Shown here: positions 22,811 to 32,498 of the stretch, piece by piece
How the letters are laid out: each line of letters starts with the position of its first letter
Numbering within the stretch: the stretch's first letter is position 1
Source of the DNA: Astragalus membranaceus
Taxonomy: Eukaryota > Streptophyta > Magnoliopsida > Fabales > Fabaceae
DNA: 64,000 nucleotides
Assembly: GCA_039519185.1 (NCBI GenBank)
Contig: CM076846.1
Coordinates: 69,860,666 to 69,924,665, forward strand
Direction: 5' to 3'
The notes under the pieces: model-generated
The model's input: only the letters and a program-made list of their open reading frames with translations
The model's database searches: none
What the model was told of the DNA's origin: nothing
Program-made: the position numbers and the translations under genes

Positions 22811-23159
22811 AACACGCATTTTAATGTTATTTTCTTTGTTATTTCGTTGTTGGAGCTTTAAGCTGTTTGTTGCTATTCTGATGTTTTTCTGAGCTGTCTT
22901 GAGTTGTTAAGACGCAACGATGATTTTAATTGACTCGTGTGAATCCGCTGCATAATTACGAAGATGAATTATTTGAAGGACTAAGACGTTGCTTTACCGA
23001 TTCATTCAAAAGTGTTATATAACTGTTTTCAAAAGCGGATTAATATTGTTTGTTGTTTTCACGAAGCAAATGTGGCACTCCATTGTTTGTTGAAAAAGAT
23101 TTTATGAACTCTGATATTTTTGTATTATTTTGCCGGGAAGAAATGGGGTGTTACATTAG

Positions 23160-23171
23160 TGGTATCAGAGC
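23160..23171 (+). promoter_or_regulatory. Primer binding site of element A (initiator tRNA-Met)
   Basis: TGGTATCAGAGC, the standard complement of the 3' end of plant initiator tRNA-Met, begins 5 bases after the LTR end at 23155. Confidence 0.9.
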
Positions 23172-24299
23172 AATGGTTGGTCCGTCCGGCCAAGTCGTCG
23201 AGTCGTTATGTCGGTTAACGACCAACTGTGGTCTTTTAGTACTAACCATTGTTTACGTTGCAGGTTGTTCGAATCAGGTAAAATTTTTTTCTTTGTGATT
23301 GGTGACTAACATCATTGGACTTGATTTTGATTTCTCTGCTTGTTTGGAAAATGCTTAGTTTTCGAAAAATGCATTAGTTACTTCTTCAGAATCCGAAGAA
23401 AAATGTTATTGAGGTTGCTTGGAATTTTCTTAGCTGGTCTGCGTCATTCCTGTTTTTCTGTTGGTACATGTATGTATTAGATTCGATTTGGTATTGAGTT
23501 TCGCGTAATCGTTATTGTTATATTTAATCTTATCTGAGTATCAATGCTTCGAAATGACGTACGTAGTTTTCACATTATTTAACTTCTGTGATGGTATGAA
23601 TTGGCATGTCTGTGCATTAAATTAACGGTTATTCTATACGATATTCATTATTCGCTATTTTGTTGTTGCTAGATATTCATGTAGCTATTTATTTTAAATT
23701 GTATAGATGTAATGCGGTTTTAAATGTTATCTACATTCTTATGTTGTTTATTTGACCTTGTTTTGCTCTGTGTGTCTAATTCCCTCGACGTCCATATTGT
23801 GAACTTTCTGTTTTTATGAATTGTTTCATGACTCCCATGTACATAATCTGTGCCTAAAAACTCTGAGTTTGTGGCTTGTTTTGCAACCGTTATGCACTTT
23901 GTTAACTTTTGGTCGTGGCATTGGGGTGAATCTATGAGACACCGTAAGGATAGGTGGGTGAGGTAGAATGCGAGTAATGTTTATATCTACAAGTCAGTTT
24001 ATCAAAGTAGCGCAGCGGAATCATGGTGTACTATAATAGGAAGGAGCTTTAATAGAGCTTGGGGGTGATCATGTGGTACCGACACGATTGCGCCCAAAAC
24101 TCTATCGGGGATCCTTACAGAACCGTTAGAGAGTGGGTCTGATTGTTATTTCTCGAAGTTATCTGGCTGAACAAGTAGGAGGGACGGCCACCCAATCACT
24201 TACCGCCGGTAATCAAAGCAATAATGACCAGCATGTTAGATAGCACTAGTTGTGGGGGTGACGTTAGTTGGTTAGTGGAAGGGCGTTCACGTCGGTAGT

Positions 24300-24338
24300 T
24301 AAATTTCGAGGACGAAATTCTTTTAAATGGGGGAGAGT
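24300..24338 (+). promoter_or_regulatory. Polypurine tract and conserved pre-LTR segment of element A
   Basis: AAATTTCGAGGACGAAATTC is followed by TGGGGGAGAGT directly before the LTR start TGTAACGCC at 24339. The first part is the conserved end of the pol frame found in many plant chromovirus-type gypsy elements, which supports descent of A from such an element. Confidence 0.85.
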
Positions 24339-25562
24339 TGTAACGCCCCAAAATTAATTAGTTAATTATTTAATTAATTAAATAGGGTTTATGTGATAGA
24401 AATAATATTATAATTATTATTTATTATATGTTAGTGTGTTGGTCCTTATTAGGAATAGTAATAGCGAATGGGGGTGAGTTAGCCCATGAGGAATTCGCAT
24501 GATGCTAAGTAAAAAGCCCAAGGGAATGATTGATTAGTCATATGAGGGATTAAGTTAGGGTTTCTCTCATATTAGAAACACAAACACATTAGAACGTGAG
24601 AAGAGAAGAGGAGAGGCGCTAATAAGGAGAAGAAGAGAGAGAGAGAGAGAGAGAGAGAAGTCACGCCAAGGAGAGGAAAGAGGGCTAGGGTTTCATACAT
24701 CCATCAAGCTAGGGTTGTGTACTCATCTAAGGCTAAGGTAAGGGTGGGATTCAAGCTTTATAATGGGATATATGAATTACTCTATGTGGGGGGTTAGGGT
24801 TTGATGATTGTCATATGTATGTTCATATACGTATTTGGATGCCTTGTTGAATAAATTATGTTTGTGTGATTGATGTCCCTATGCCCTAGAATTGTTATTG
24901 TATGTTGCCATGATCATGAGAAATTGAATTGGTTGCTGAAAGTGGGGCCCTGTCACTAGGTGCCCTGTGTTCTGTTTTTGTTGTTGCTGAAAGTGGCGCC
25001 CTGTCACTAGGCGCCCTTTCACTGTGTTCTGTTTTTGGTTGTTGCTGAAAGTGGCGCCCCATCCCTAGGCGCCCAATCCCTGTGTTGCTTGCGAAACTGG
25101 CGCCCTAGGCGCCCTGTGCTAGGTGTTTTGTTGCTTGCTGAAGATGGCGCCCCATCCCTGGGCGCCATGCCCTATTTTGTTGTTGCTGGTGTTGGCGCCC
25201 TGTCACCAGGCGCCACACCCTAATTCTGTGCTGTTGCTGAAGGCGCCCTGTCCCTAGGCGCCTGTTCCTGTTTTGCTGTTGTTGCTGAAGGCGCCCTGTC
25301 CCTAGGCGCCTGTTCCTGTTTTGCTGTTGTTGCTGAAGGCGCCCTGTCCCTAGGCGCCTGTTGTAACGCCCCAAAATAATTGATTAATTATTTAATTAAT
25401 TAATTAGGATTTATGTGGTAGAAAAATAATAAAATAAATATATATTATTATGTGTGTTATTTTGTGTGGGGGTTGGTATTGGTAAGGAGTGAGATGTTAA
25501 AAGGAAAAGGGCTTGGGTTAAGTCGCATAAGCTAAGTAGAAAAACCCATAAGACTAACTAAG

Positions 25563-25570
25563 TATAAATA
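25563..25570 (+). promoter_or_regulatory. TATA box of element B LTR 1
   Basis: TATAAATA lies ~165 bases upstream of the donor-like GT. The identical box recurs at 29084-29091 (LTR 2) and 32670-32677 (LTR 3). The start of transcription is expected about 30 bases downstream. Confidence 0.6.
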
Positions 25571-26046
25571 GGTAATTTTTAGGGTTTTGCTCACATAATT
25601 AGAAAAACAAAGTGAGAGAGTGAGAATAGAGAGAAGAGGACGGCGCTAGAGAGGAGAAGAGAAGAGGGAAGTCGCGAATTGAGAGGGGGCTAAGGCAAGC
25701 AAGGATTTCGAGTTCTTCAAAAACAAGGTAAGGGTGGGGTTCTATCTATCTAATGGGTTATATGAATGTCTCTATGTGGGGTGGTTAATGGAACCCTAGG
25801 TGATTAAGATTAGAGAACCTTAGTTTTAAGGATTGATTATGTTTGATGATGAATATATGTGGTTAAAAGTGTTTAAACATGAATTGACGATGTCCAAGCA
25901 TGATTGATGATGATTGTATGTGATTGGTGATGATTAACATGTTTGATGATGATTTGGATGGGATTGTTGGTGTTTGGTGTTGTGTGTTGTTGATTTTAAA
26001 CAAAATTTCTGGTTGTAGGGCGCATAGGGCGCATTCTGCGTGTATT

Positions 26047-26390
26047 CTGGAAACAATCTAGCAGTCCGAAAATTATGTGGTTTACCTTTTTAGAAACTAG
26101 ACTTAATGCTTGTTAATTTGGCGCTAGTTTGGTTGCATTTGGAGTTGTATAGCTCGAGCTAAAGGTGTTGCAAGTTAGGTTAAAATTCTGGAAACGATCT
26201 GAGTATAGGTTCGGTTATACAGTAACTGGGAACAATTTAGTGGTCCTAAAATTATGTGGTTTACCTTTTTAGAAACTAGAGTTAATTCTTGTTAATTTGG
26301 CACTAGTTTTGTTGCATTTGGAGTTGTATAGCTCGAGTTATAGGTGTCACAAGTTATGTTAAAATTCTGGAAACAATCTGGATATAGGTT
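26047..26390 (+). repeat. Tandem duplication of ~178 bp inside LTR B
   Basis: Two diverged copies each run from a CTGGAAACAATCTAG or CTGGGAACAATTTAG start through AAAATTATGTGGTTTACC and GGAGTTGTATAGCTCGAG. The same pair is present in LTR 2 (about 29627-29970) and LTR 3 (about 33217-33560), so the duplication predates the tandem element. Confidence 0.8.
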
Positions 26391-27318
26391 CGGTATTTCG
26401 TGTATAACGTTTTCGTTTGAACTCCGTTTTGAATGATTCTTGATTCATTGAAAACTACACTCAATTTGTTTCGGGATAGGCACAAGTCCCATGTCATTTG
26501 ACTGAGTTTTGATAATTCTAGAGGTGACACAAGCTAGGTCATGTTTGCTGTCACTGTTTTTGCTGTCACTGTAAACAATTTTGTTTTCGCAATATCTTTT
26601 GATCCGGGGATCCGATTTGGACGTTCTAAAATGTTTTGGAAAGCTTATTCAGAGGCCTAACTGAATATTCTAATTTTAAGGCAAAAAGTGACTGTTTCTG
26701 GTGTCGTTAATTTTTAAGCGTGTCTGTTGATTTAATGGTTAAGTGTCGGCTGCTTGTCCGTGGTTGTTGATAGCTGGGCGCCCGTGTGGCTGCCCGGTAG
26801 GTGCTGTCCTAGGTGTTGTCAATTAAAATGATGTTGAGTATGTGATTAAGCCAAATTGTTGTGATGTTGCAAATTGTGGTGATGTGGCCAAAGCGCTATA
26901 AATTGTTAAGTTGTAATTGTTGACGACGATGTTTATATGACGACGACGAGTTGCCTCTATTTATGGGCAGGTGATGTGATGTAGGCCTATGGCCATTGTT
27001 GTTTTGATGTTGTTGCGTGCTATGCAGTTGTTGTTGTTTGTTTGTGCATTTGCATAGTGTCGCATGCATAGCATATTTACGACGAGGAGCTATGCTCAAA
27101 CACGACGAGTTATGATTACGACGACGACGAGATGCCTCTATTTATGGGCTTGATTTTGGTACCACATGCATTCAGGGGCGGTGTGCCGTGCATTTGAGTC
27201 TCATCCGCATTGTGAGCATAACTGTGTGTTTATAATGATGTTGATTGCTGTATGTTGCTGAATGGATACCATGACGTGCCTTTGTATATTGATTTTCATG
27301 TATCCTATTATATAGTGT

Positions 27319-27445
27319 GATATCTCACCCCTTCTGTTTGAATGTTACCCCTATGTTGGTAACGTGCAGGTAACCGTGAATGAAGGCAGTTCACCTTCAT
27401 GTAATTGAGTCGGATCGTGTCGCTCTGATATGTTAACACCTGGGG
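27319..27445 (+). promoter_or_regulatory. Conserved hairpin/anti-PBS module, LTR 1 of B
   Basis: Hairpin 1 is GTTACC/GGTAAC, followed by GTGCAG/GT, hairpin 2 ATGAAGG/CCTTCAT, and GCTCTGATA at 27422-27430. The primer binding site follows at 27727. Confidence 0.65.
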
Positions 27446-27726
27446 ATGGGCGAACGCTTATTTATGGCTATGAATTCCGATGTTGTTATTTTATTGAACT
27501 GGAGTTATGGTTGTTCGATTATTCCGCTGTGAACCATTTTTGAAGTTACTGTTGTCGAAGTTGAAAACCCCTTTATTTTCCGCTGCTTATTGAATGAAAG
27601 ATAATTATTTTTGCAGTATGTTTTCGTGGTGATTTTCAAGATGTAAATGTGGCGCTCGTTTAATTGTTTAAAAACTCTGATACTCTTTACCAATAATATG
27701 ATGGGTAGAAACGGGTGTTACATTAG

Positions 27727-27738
27727 TGGTATCAGAGC
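27727..27738 (+). promoter_or_regulatory. Primer binding site of element B, first internal region
   Basis: TGGTATCAGAGC, four bases after the LTR end. Initiator tRNA-Met type. Confidence 0.9.
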
Positions 27739-27839
27739 AGTTTCGGTCTGTCCGGCCAGTGGTCAAGTTATAGTGTCATTGACGATCAAGTATCGTCAAT
27801 TAGTTCTAACTGTTGTTTATGTTGTAGTGACTAGTTGAG

Positions 27840-28904
27840 ATGGCTGGAAGGAACGATGCTGCTATTGTTGCTGCGTTGGCTGCTATGGCTCAGGCCGTGG
27901 AGGGTCAACAGCATGCTGGTGAGAATGCTGGGTCTCGTAGTTTGGCGACCTTTCAAAGGGAGAATCCGCCTACTTTCAAAGGCAAGTATAATCCCGATGG
28001 AGCGTTGGCTTGGCTGAAAGAGATGGAGAGGATCTTCCGTGTGATGGACTGCACTCCAGCGCAGAAGGTTCGTTATGGTACTCATATGTTGGCAGAAGAG
28101 GCTGATGGCTGGTGGCTAGAGACTAGTCAAAGGTTGGTGGCTATAGGTGAAGAGGTCACTTGGGATGTGTTCCGTAGGGAATTTATGAGGAAGTACTATC
28201 CGGAGGATGTTCGGGGTAAGAAAGAAATTGAGTTCCTTGAGCTGAAGCAGGGAAACCTGTCAGTTACTGAGTATGCTGCTAAGTTTGTGGAATTGGCTAA
28301 ATTTTATCCCCACTACAGTGAAGCGACTGTTGAGTTCTCGAAGTGCATCAAGTTTGAAAACGGGTTGCGACCAGAGATCAAGAAGGCTATTGGGTATCAG
28401 AAGATTCGTGTCTTTTCAGATTTGATTGATAGCTGCAGAATCTATGAAGAAGATAACAATGCTCACTATAAGATCCTTACTGAGAAGAGAAACAAGAATC
28501 CGAGTCGTGGTAAGCCGTATGATGCTCCGGCAGAGAAAGGTAAACCGAGGGCCGTTGATGGCAAAAGAACTAGTGGGGGAGATGCTCCGGCTGGTATTGT
28601 GTGCTTCAGGTGTGGTAAAGCTGGGCATAAGAGTAATGCGTGCAAAGCTGAGCCGATAAGGTGTTTCCGTTGTGGTAAGCTCGGGCATGAGGCGTCCGGG
28701 TGTGAGCATAAGGAGGTGGTTTGTTTCAACTGTGGCGAAGGAGGGCACATTAGTAGTCAGTGTCAGAAACCGAAGAAGGAACGAGCTAGTGGAAGAGTGT
28801 TCGCTTTGGCAGGGGCAGAGAATCCCGAGTTGTTCGAATCAGGTAAATTTCGAGGACGAAATTCTTTTAAGTGGGGGAGAGTTGTAACGCCCCAAAATAA
28901 TTGA
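27840..28904 (+). CDS. gag: Gag polyprotein of element B, copy 1 (capsid plus three zinc knuckles)
   Basis: 354 residues from an ATG after GTTGAG. Residues ~50-200 form the Retrotrans_gag capsid region (PTFKGKYNPDGALAWLKEME, AEEADGWW, FRREFMRKYYPEDVR). Three CCHC knuckles follow at about residues 254-308: CFRCGKAGHKSNAC, CFRCGKLGHEASGC and CFNCGEGGHISSQC, all with complete C-x2-C-x4-H-x4-C ligands. After GRVFALAGAENPE, normally the lead-in to protease, the frame jumps to FRGRNSFKWGRVVTPQNN, which is encoded by the pre-LTR segment, the polypurine tract and the first bases of the LTR. Protease, RT and integrase are deleted. Gag would assemble particles and bind RNA in the cytoplasm; pol would have to come from a relative. 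The frame is open throughout. Confidence 0.9.
   Translation: MAGRNDAAIVAALAAMAQAVEGQQHAGENAGSRSLATFQRENPPTFKGKYNPDGALAWLKEMERIFRVMDCTPAQKVRYGTHMLAEEADGWWLETSQRLVAIGEEVTWDVFRREFMRKYYPEDVRGKKEIEFLELKQGNLSVTEYAAKFVELAKFYPHYSEATVEFSKCIKFENGLRPEIKKAIGYQKIRVFSDLIDSCRIYEEDNNAHYKILTEKRNKNPSRGKPYDAPAEKGKPRAVDGKRTSGGDAPAGIVCFRCGKAGHKSNACKAEPIRCFRCGKLGHEASGCEHKEVVCFNCGEGGHISSQCQKPKKERASGRVFALAGAENPELFESGKFRGRNSFKWGRVVTPQNN
28845..28882 (+). promoter_or_regulatory. Polypurine tract of element B, first internal region
   Basis: TTCGAGGACGAAATTC, then AAGTGGGGGAGAGT, immediately before TGTAACGCCCC at 28883. It lies inside the gag reading frame. Confidence 0.85.
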
Positions 28905-31304
28905 TTAATTATTTAATTAATTAATTAGGATTTATGTGGTAGAAAAATAATAAAATAAATATATATTATTATGTGTGTTATTTTGTGTGGGGGTTGGTAT
29001 TGGTAAGGAGTGAGATGTTAAAAGGAAAAGGGCTTGGGTTAAGTCGCATAAGCTAAGTAGAAAAACTCATAAGACTAACTAAGTATAAATAGGTAATTTT
29101 TAGGGTTTTGCTCACATAATTAGAAAAACAAAGTGAGAGAGTGAGAATAGAGAGAAGAGGACGGCGCTAGAGAGGAGAAGAGAAGAGGGAAGTCGCGAAT
29201 TGAGAGGGGGCTAAGGCAAGCAAGGATTTCGAGTTCTTCAAAAACAAGGTAAGGGTGGGGTTCTATCTATCTAATGGGTTATATGAATGTCTCTATGTGG
29301 GGTGGTTAATGGAACCCTAGGTGATTAAGATTAGAGAACCTTAGTTTTAAGGATTGATTATGTTTGATGATGAATATATGTGGTTAAAAGTGTTTAAACA
29401 TGAATTGACGATGTCCAAGCATGATTGATGATGATTGTATGTGATTGGTGATGATTAAATGTGTTTTGACGGTGATTAAATGTGATTAATGGTGTTTAGA
29501 CATGATTGGTGATGATTAACATGTTTGATGATGATTTGGATGGGATTGTTGGTGTTTGGTGTTGTGTGTTGTTGATTTTAAACAAAATTTCTGGTTGTAG
29601 GGCGCATAGGGCGCATTCTGCGTGTATTCTGGAAACAATCTAGCAGTCCGAAAATTATGTGGTTTACCTTTTTAGAAACTAGACTTAATGCTTGTTAATT
29701 TGGCGCTAGTTTGGTTGCATTTGGAGTTGTATAGCTCGAGTTAAAAGTGTTGCAAGTTAGGTTAAAATTCTGGAAACGATCTGAGTATAGGTTCGGTTAT
29801 ACAGTAACTGGGAACAATCTAGTGGTCTGAAAATTATGTGGTTTACCTTTTTAGAAACTATACTTAATGCTTGTTAATTTGGCACTAGTTTGGTTGCATT
29901 TGGAGTTGTATAGCTCGAGTTATAGGTGTCACAAGTTATGTTAAAATTCTGGAAACAATCTGGATATAGGTTCGGTATTTCGTGTATAACGTTTTCGTTT
30001 GAACTCCGTTTTGAATGATTCTTGATTCATTGAAAACTACACTCAATTTGTTTCGGGTTAGGCTCAAGTCCCATGTCATTTGGCTGAGTTTTGATAATTC
30101 TAGAGGTGACACAAGCTAGGTCATGTTTGCTGTCACTGTTTTTGCTGTCACTGTAAACAATTTTGTTTTCGCAATATCTTTTGATCCGGGGATCCGATTT
30201 GGACGTTCTAAAATGTTTTGGAAAGATTATTCAGAGGCCTAACTGAATATTCTAATTTTAAGGCAAAAAGTGATTGTTTCTGGTGTCGTTAATTTTTAAG
30301 CGTGTCTGTTGATTTAATGGTTAAGTGTCGGCTGCTTGTCCGTGGTTGTTGATAGCTGGGCGCCCGTGTGGCTGCCCGGTAGGTGCTGTCCTAGGTGTTG
30401 TCAATTAAAATGATGTTGAGTATGTGATTAAGCCAAATTGTTGTGATGTTGCAAATTGTGGTGATGTGGCCAAAGCGCTATAAATTGTTAAGTTGTAATT
30501 GTTGACGACGATGTTTATATGACGACGACGAGTTGCCTCTATTTATGGGCAGGTGATGTGATGTAGGCCTATGGCCATTGTTGTTTTGATGTTGTTGCGT
30601 GCTATGCAGTTGTTGTTGTTTGTTTGTGCATTTGCATAGTGTCGCATGCATAGCATATTTACGACGAGGAGCTATGCTCAAACACGACGAGTTATGATTA
30701 CGACGACGACGAGATGCCTCTATTTATGGGCTTGATTTTGGTACCACATGCATTCAGGGGCGGTGTGCCGTGCATTTGAGTCTCATCCGCATTGTGAGCA
30801 TAACTGTGTGTTTATAATGATGTTGATTGCTGTATGTTGCTGAATGGATACCATGACGTGCCTTTGTATATTGATTTTCATGTATCCTATTATATAGTGT
30901 GATATCTCACCCCTTCTGTTTGAATGTTACCCCTATGTTGGTAACGTGCAGGTAACCGTGAATGAAGGCAGTTCACCTTCATGTAATCGAGTCGGGTCGT
31001 GTCGCTCTGATATGTTAACACTTGGGGATGGGCGAACGCTTATTTATGGCTATGAATTCCGATGTTGTTATTTTATTGAACTGGAGTTATGGTTGTTCGA
31101 TTATTCCGCTGTGAACCATTTTTGAAGTTACTGTTGTCGAAGTTGAAAACCCCTTTATTTTCCGCTGCTTATTGAATGAAAGATAATTATTTTTGCAGTA
31201 TGTTTTCGTGGTGATTTTCACGATGTAAATGTGGCGCTCGTTTAATTGTTTAAAAACTCTGATACTCTTTACCAATAATATGATGGGTAGAAACGGGTGT
31301 CACA
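28883..31304 (+). mobile_element. LTR 2 of element B (shared middle LTR)
   Basis: 2422 bases serving as 3' LTR of the first unit and 5' LTR of the second. It carries TATAAATA at 29084, a donor-like GT at 29249 and GCTCTGATA at 31004-31012. It ends GTGTCACA rather than GTGTTACA, a one-base change at the terminus that integrase would read. Confidence 0.9.
30901..31027 (+). promoter_or_regulatory. Conserved hairpin/anti-PBS module, LTR 2 of B
   Basis: Same layout as at 27319, with GCTCTGATA at 31004-31012 and a primer binding site at 31309-31320. The flanking stem is CGAGT/ACTTG. Confidence 0.65.
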
Positions 31305-31308
31305 TTAG

Positions 31309-31320
31309 TGGTATCAGAGC
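31309..31320 (+). promoter_or_regulatory. Primer binding site of element B, second internal region
   Basis: TGGTATCAGAGC after LTR 2. Initiator tRNA-Met type. Confidence 0.9.
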
Positions 31321-31421
31321 AGTTTCGGTCTGTCCGGCCAGTGGTCAAGTTATAGTGTCATTGACGATCAAGTATCGTCAATTAGTTCTAACTGTTGTTT
31401 ATGTTGTAGTGACTAGTTGAG

Positions 31422-32498
31422 ATGGCTGGAAGGAACGATGCTGCTATTGCTGCTGCGTTGGCTGCTATGGCTCAGGCCGTGGAGGGTCAACAGAATGCTG
31501 GTGAGAATGCTGGGTCTCGTAGTTTGGCGACCTTTCAAAGGGAGAATCCGCCTACTTTCAAAGGCAAGTATAATCCCGATGGAGCATTGGCTTGGCTGAA
31601 GGAGATGGAGAGGATCTTCGGTGTGATGGACTGCACTCCAGCGCAGAAGGTTCGTTATGGTACTCATATGTTGGCAGAAGAGGCTAATGACTGGTGGCTA
31701 GAGACTAGTCAAAGGTTGGTGGCTATAGGTGAAGAGGTCACTTGGGATGTGTTCCGTAGGGAATTTATGAGGAAGTACTATCCGGAGGATGTTCGGGGTA
31801 AGAAAGAAATTGAGTTCCTTGAGCTGAAGCAGGGAAACCTGTCAGTTACTGAGTATGCTGCTATGTTTGTGGAATTGGCTAAATTTTATCCGCACTACAG
31901 TGAAGCGACTGTTGAGTTCTCGAAGTGCATCAAGTTTGAAAACGGGTTGCGACCAGAGATCAAGAAGGCTATTGGGTATCAGAAGATTCGTGTCTTTTCA
32001 GATTTGATTGATAGCTGCAGAATCTATGAAGAAGATAACAATGCTCACTATAAGATCCTTACTGAGAAGAGAAACAAGAATCCGCGTCGTGGTAAGCCGT
32101 ATGATGCTCCGACAGAGAAAGGTAAACCGAGGGCCGTTGATGGCAAAAGAACTAGTGGGGGAGATGCTCCGGCTGGTATTGTGTGCTTCAGGTGTGGTAA
32201 AGCTGGGCATAAGAGTAATGCGTGCAAAGCTGAGCCGATATGGTGTTTCCGTAGTGGTAAGCTCGGGCATGAGGCGTCCGGGTGTGAGCATAAGGAGGTG
32301 GTTTGTTTCAACTGTGGCGAAGGAGGGCACATTAGTAGTCAGTGTCAGAAACCGAAGAAGGAACGAGCTAGTGGAAGAGTGTTCGCTTTGGCAGGGGCAG
32401 AGAATCCCGAGTTGTTCGAATCAGGTAAATTTCGAGGACGAAATTCTTTTAAGTGGGGGAGAGTTGTAACGCCCCAAAATAATTGGTTAATTATTTAA
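31422..32498 (+). CDS. gag: Gag polyprotein of element B, copy 2 (middle zinc knuckle damaged)
   Basis: 358 residues, with only scattered substitutions relative to copy 1 (for example Q/H near residue 24, G/R near 65, ND/DG near 87, M/K near 147). The capsid region is intact. In the second CCHC knuckle the second cysteine codon is AGT at 32253-32255, giving CFRSGKLGHEASGC and losing one zinc ligand; the neighbouring residue is also changed from R to W. Knuckles 1 and 3 are complete. The frame again runs through the polypurine tract into LTR 3, but one base change (TTGGTT for TTGATT) extends the C-terminus to NNWLII. It is likely expressed poorly or only partly functional in RNA binding. Confidence 0.88.
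   Translation: MAGRNDAAIAAALAAMAQAVEGQQNAGENAGSRSLATFQRENPPTFKGKYNPDGALAWLKEMERIFGVMDCTPAQKVRYGTHMLAEEANDWWLETSQRLVAIGEEVTWDVFRREFMRKYYPEDVRGKKEIEFLELKQGNLSVTEYAAMFVELAKFYPHYSEATVEFSKCIKFENGLRPEIKKAIGYQKIRVFSDLIDSCRIYEEDNNAHYKILTEKRNKNPRRGKPYDAPTEKGKPRAVDGKRTSGGDAPAGIVCFRCGKAGHKSNACKAEPIWCFRSGKLGHEASGCEHKEVVCFNCGEGGHISSQCQKPKKERASGRVFALAGAENPELFESGKFRGRNSFKWGRVVTPQNNWLII

Larger units (their letters stand above)
13387..23155 (+). mobile_element. 5' LTR of element A, interrupted by solo LTR F and a CACTA element
   Basis: It begins TGTAACGCCCC and ends GGGTGTTACA, followed 5 bases later by an initiator tRNA-Met primer binding site. Removing the two insertions (15130-17907 and 18265-22113) and one copy of each target duplication leaves about 3.13 kb. 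In order it holds a purine-rich GAGA tract, a donor-like AAGGTAAGGG (GT at 13773), paired GGCGCC motifs (13980-14645), a long GTTGCT-rich tract, two GCCTCTATTTATTGGC modules and a conserved hairpin/anti-PBS module (22683-22810). The 3' LTR keeps the uninterrupted sequence at both insertion points (35605 and 35969), which proves the nesting. Confidence 0.88.
23156..24338 (+). mobile_element. Internal region of element A, non-coding
   Basis: Between the LTRs there are only 1183 bases, with no frame above ~80 residues and no gag or pol similarity. It keeps the parts needed for mobilisation in trans: the primer binding site at the left and a polypurine tract at the right. Near 23255-23290 the leader reads GTTGTTCGAATCAGGTAAA, which also occurs at the end of the gag frame of element B just before its polypurine tract. 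A is best described as a large non-autonomous retrotransposon derivative. Confidence 0.8.
25362..27722 (+). mobile_element. LTR 1 of element B
   Basis: It runs from TGTAACGCCCC to GGGTGTTACA. It has TATAAATA at 25563-25570, a GAGA-rich leader, AAGGTAAGGG (GT at 25728), two diverged ~178-bp direct repeats (about 26047-26224 and 26225-26390), the hairpin/anti-PBS module (27319-27445) and no GGCGCC array. It lacks a ~58-bp segment present in LTRs 2 and 3 near 29457-29514. Confidence 0.9.

Noticed and set aside
28416..28748. Minus-strand frames opposite gag of element B (and 31998-32332)
   Set aside because: Shadows of the gag codons on the other strand. The gag frame has clear capsid and zinc-knuckle features.
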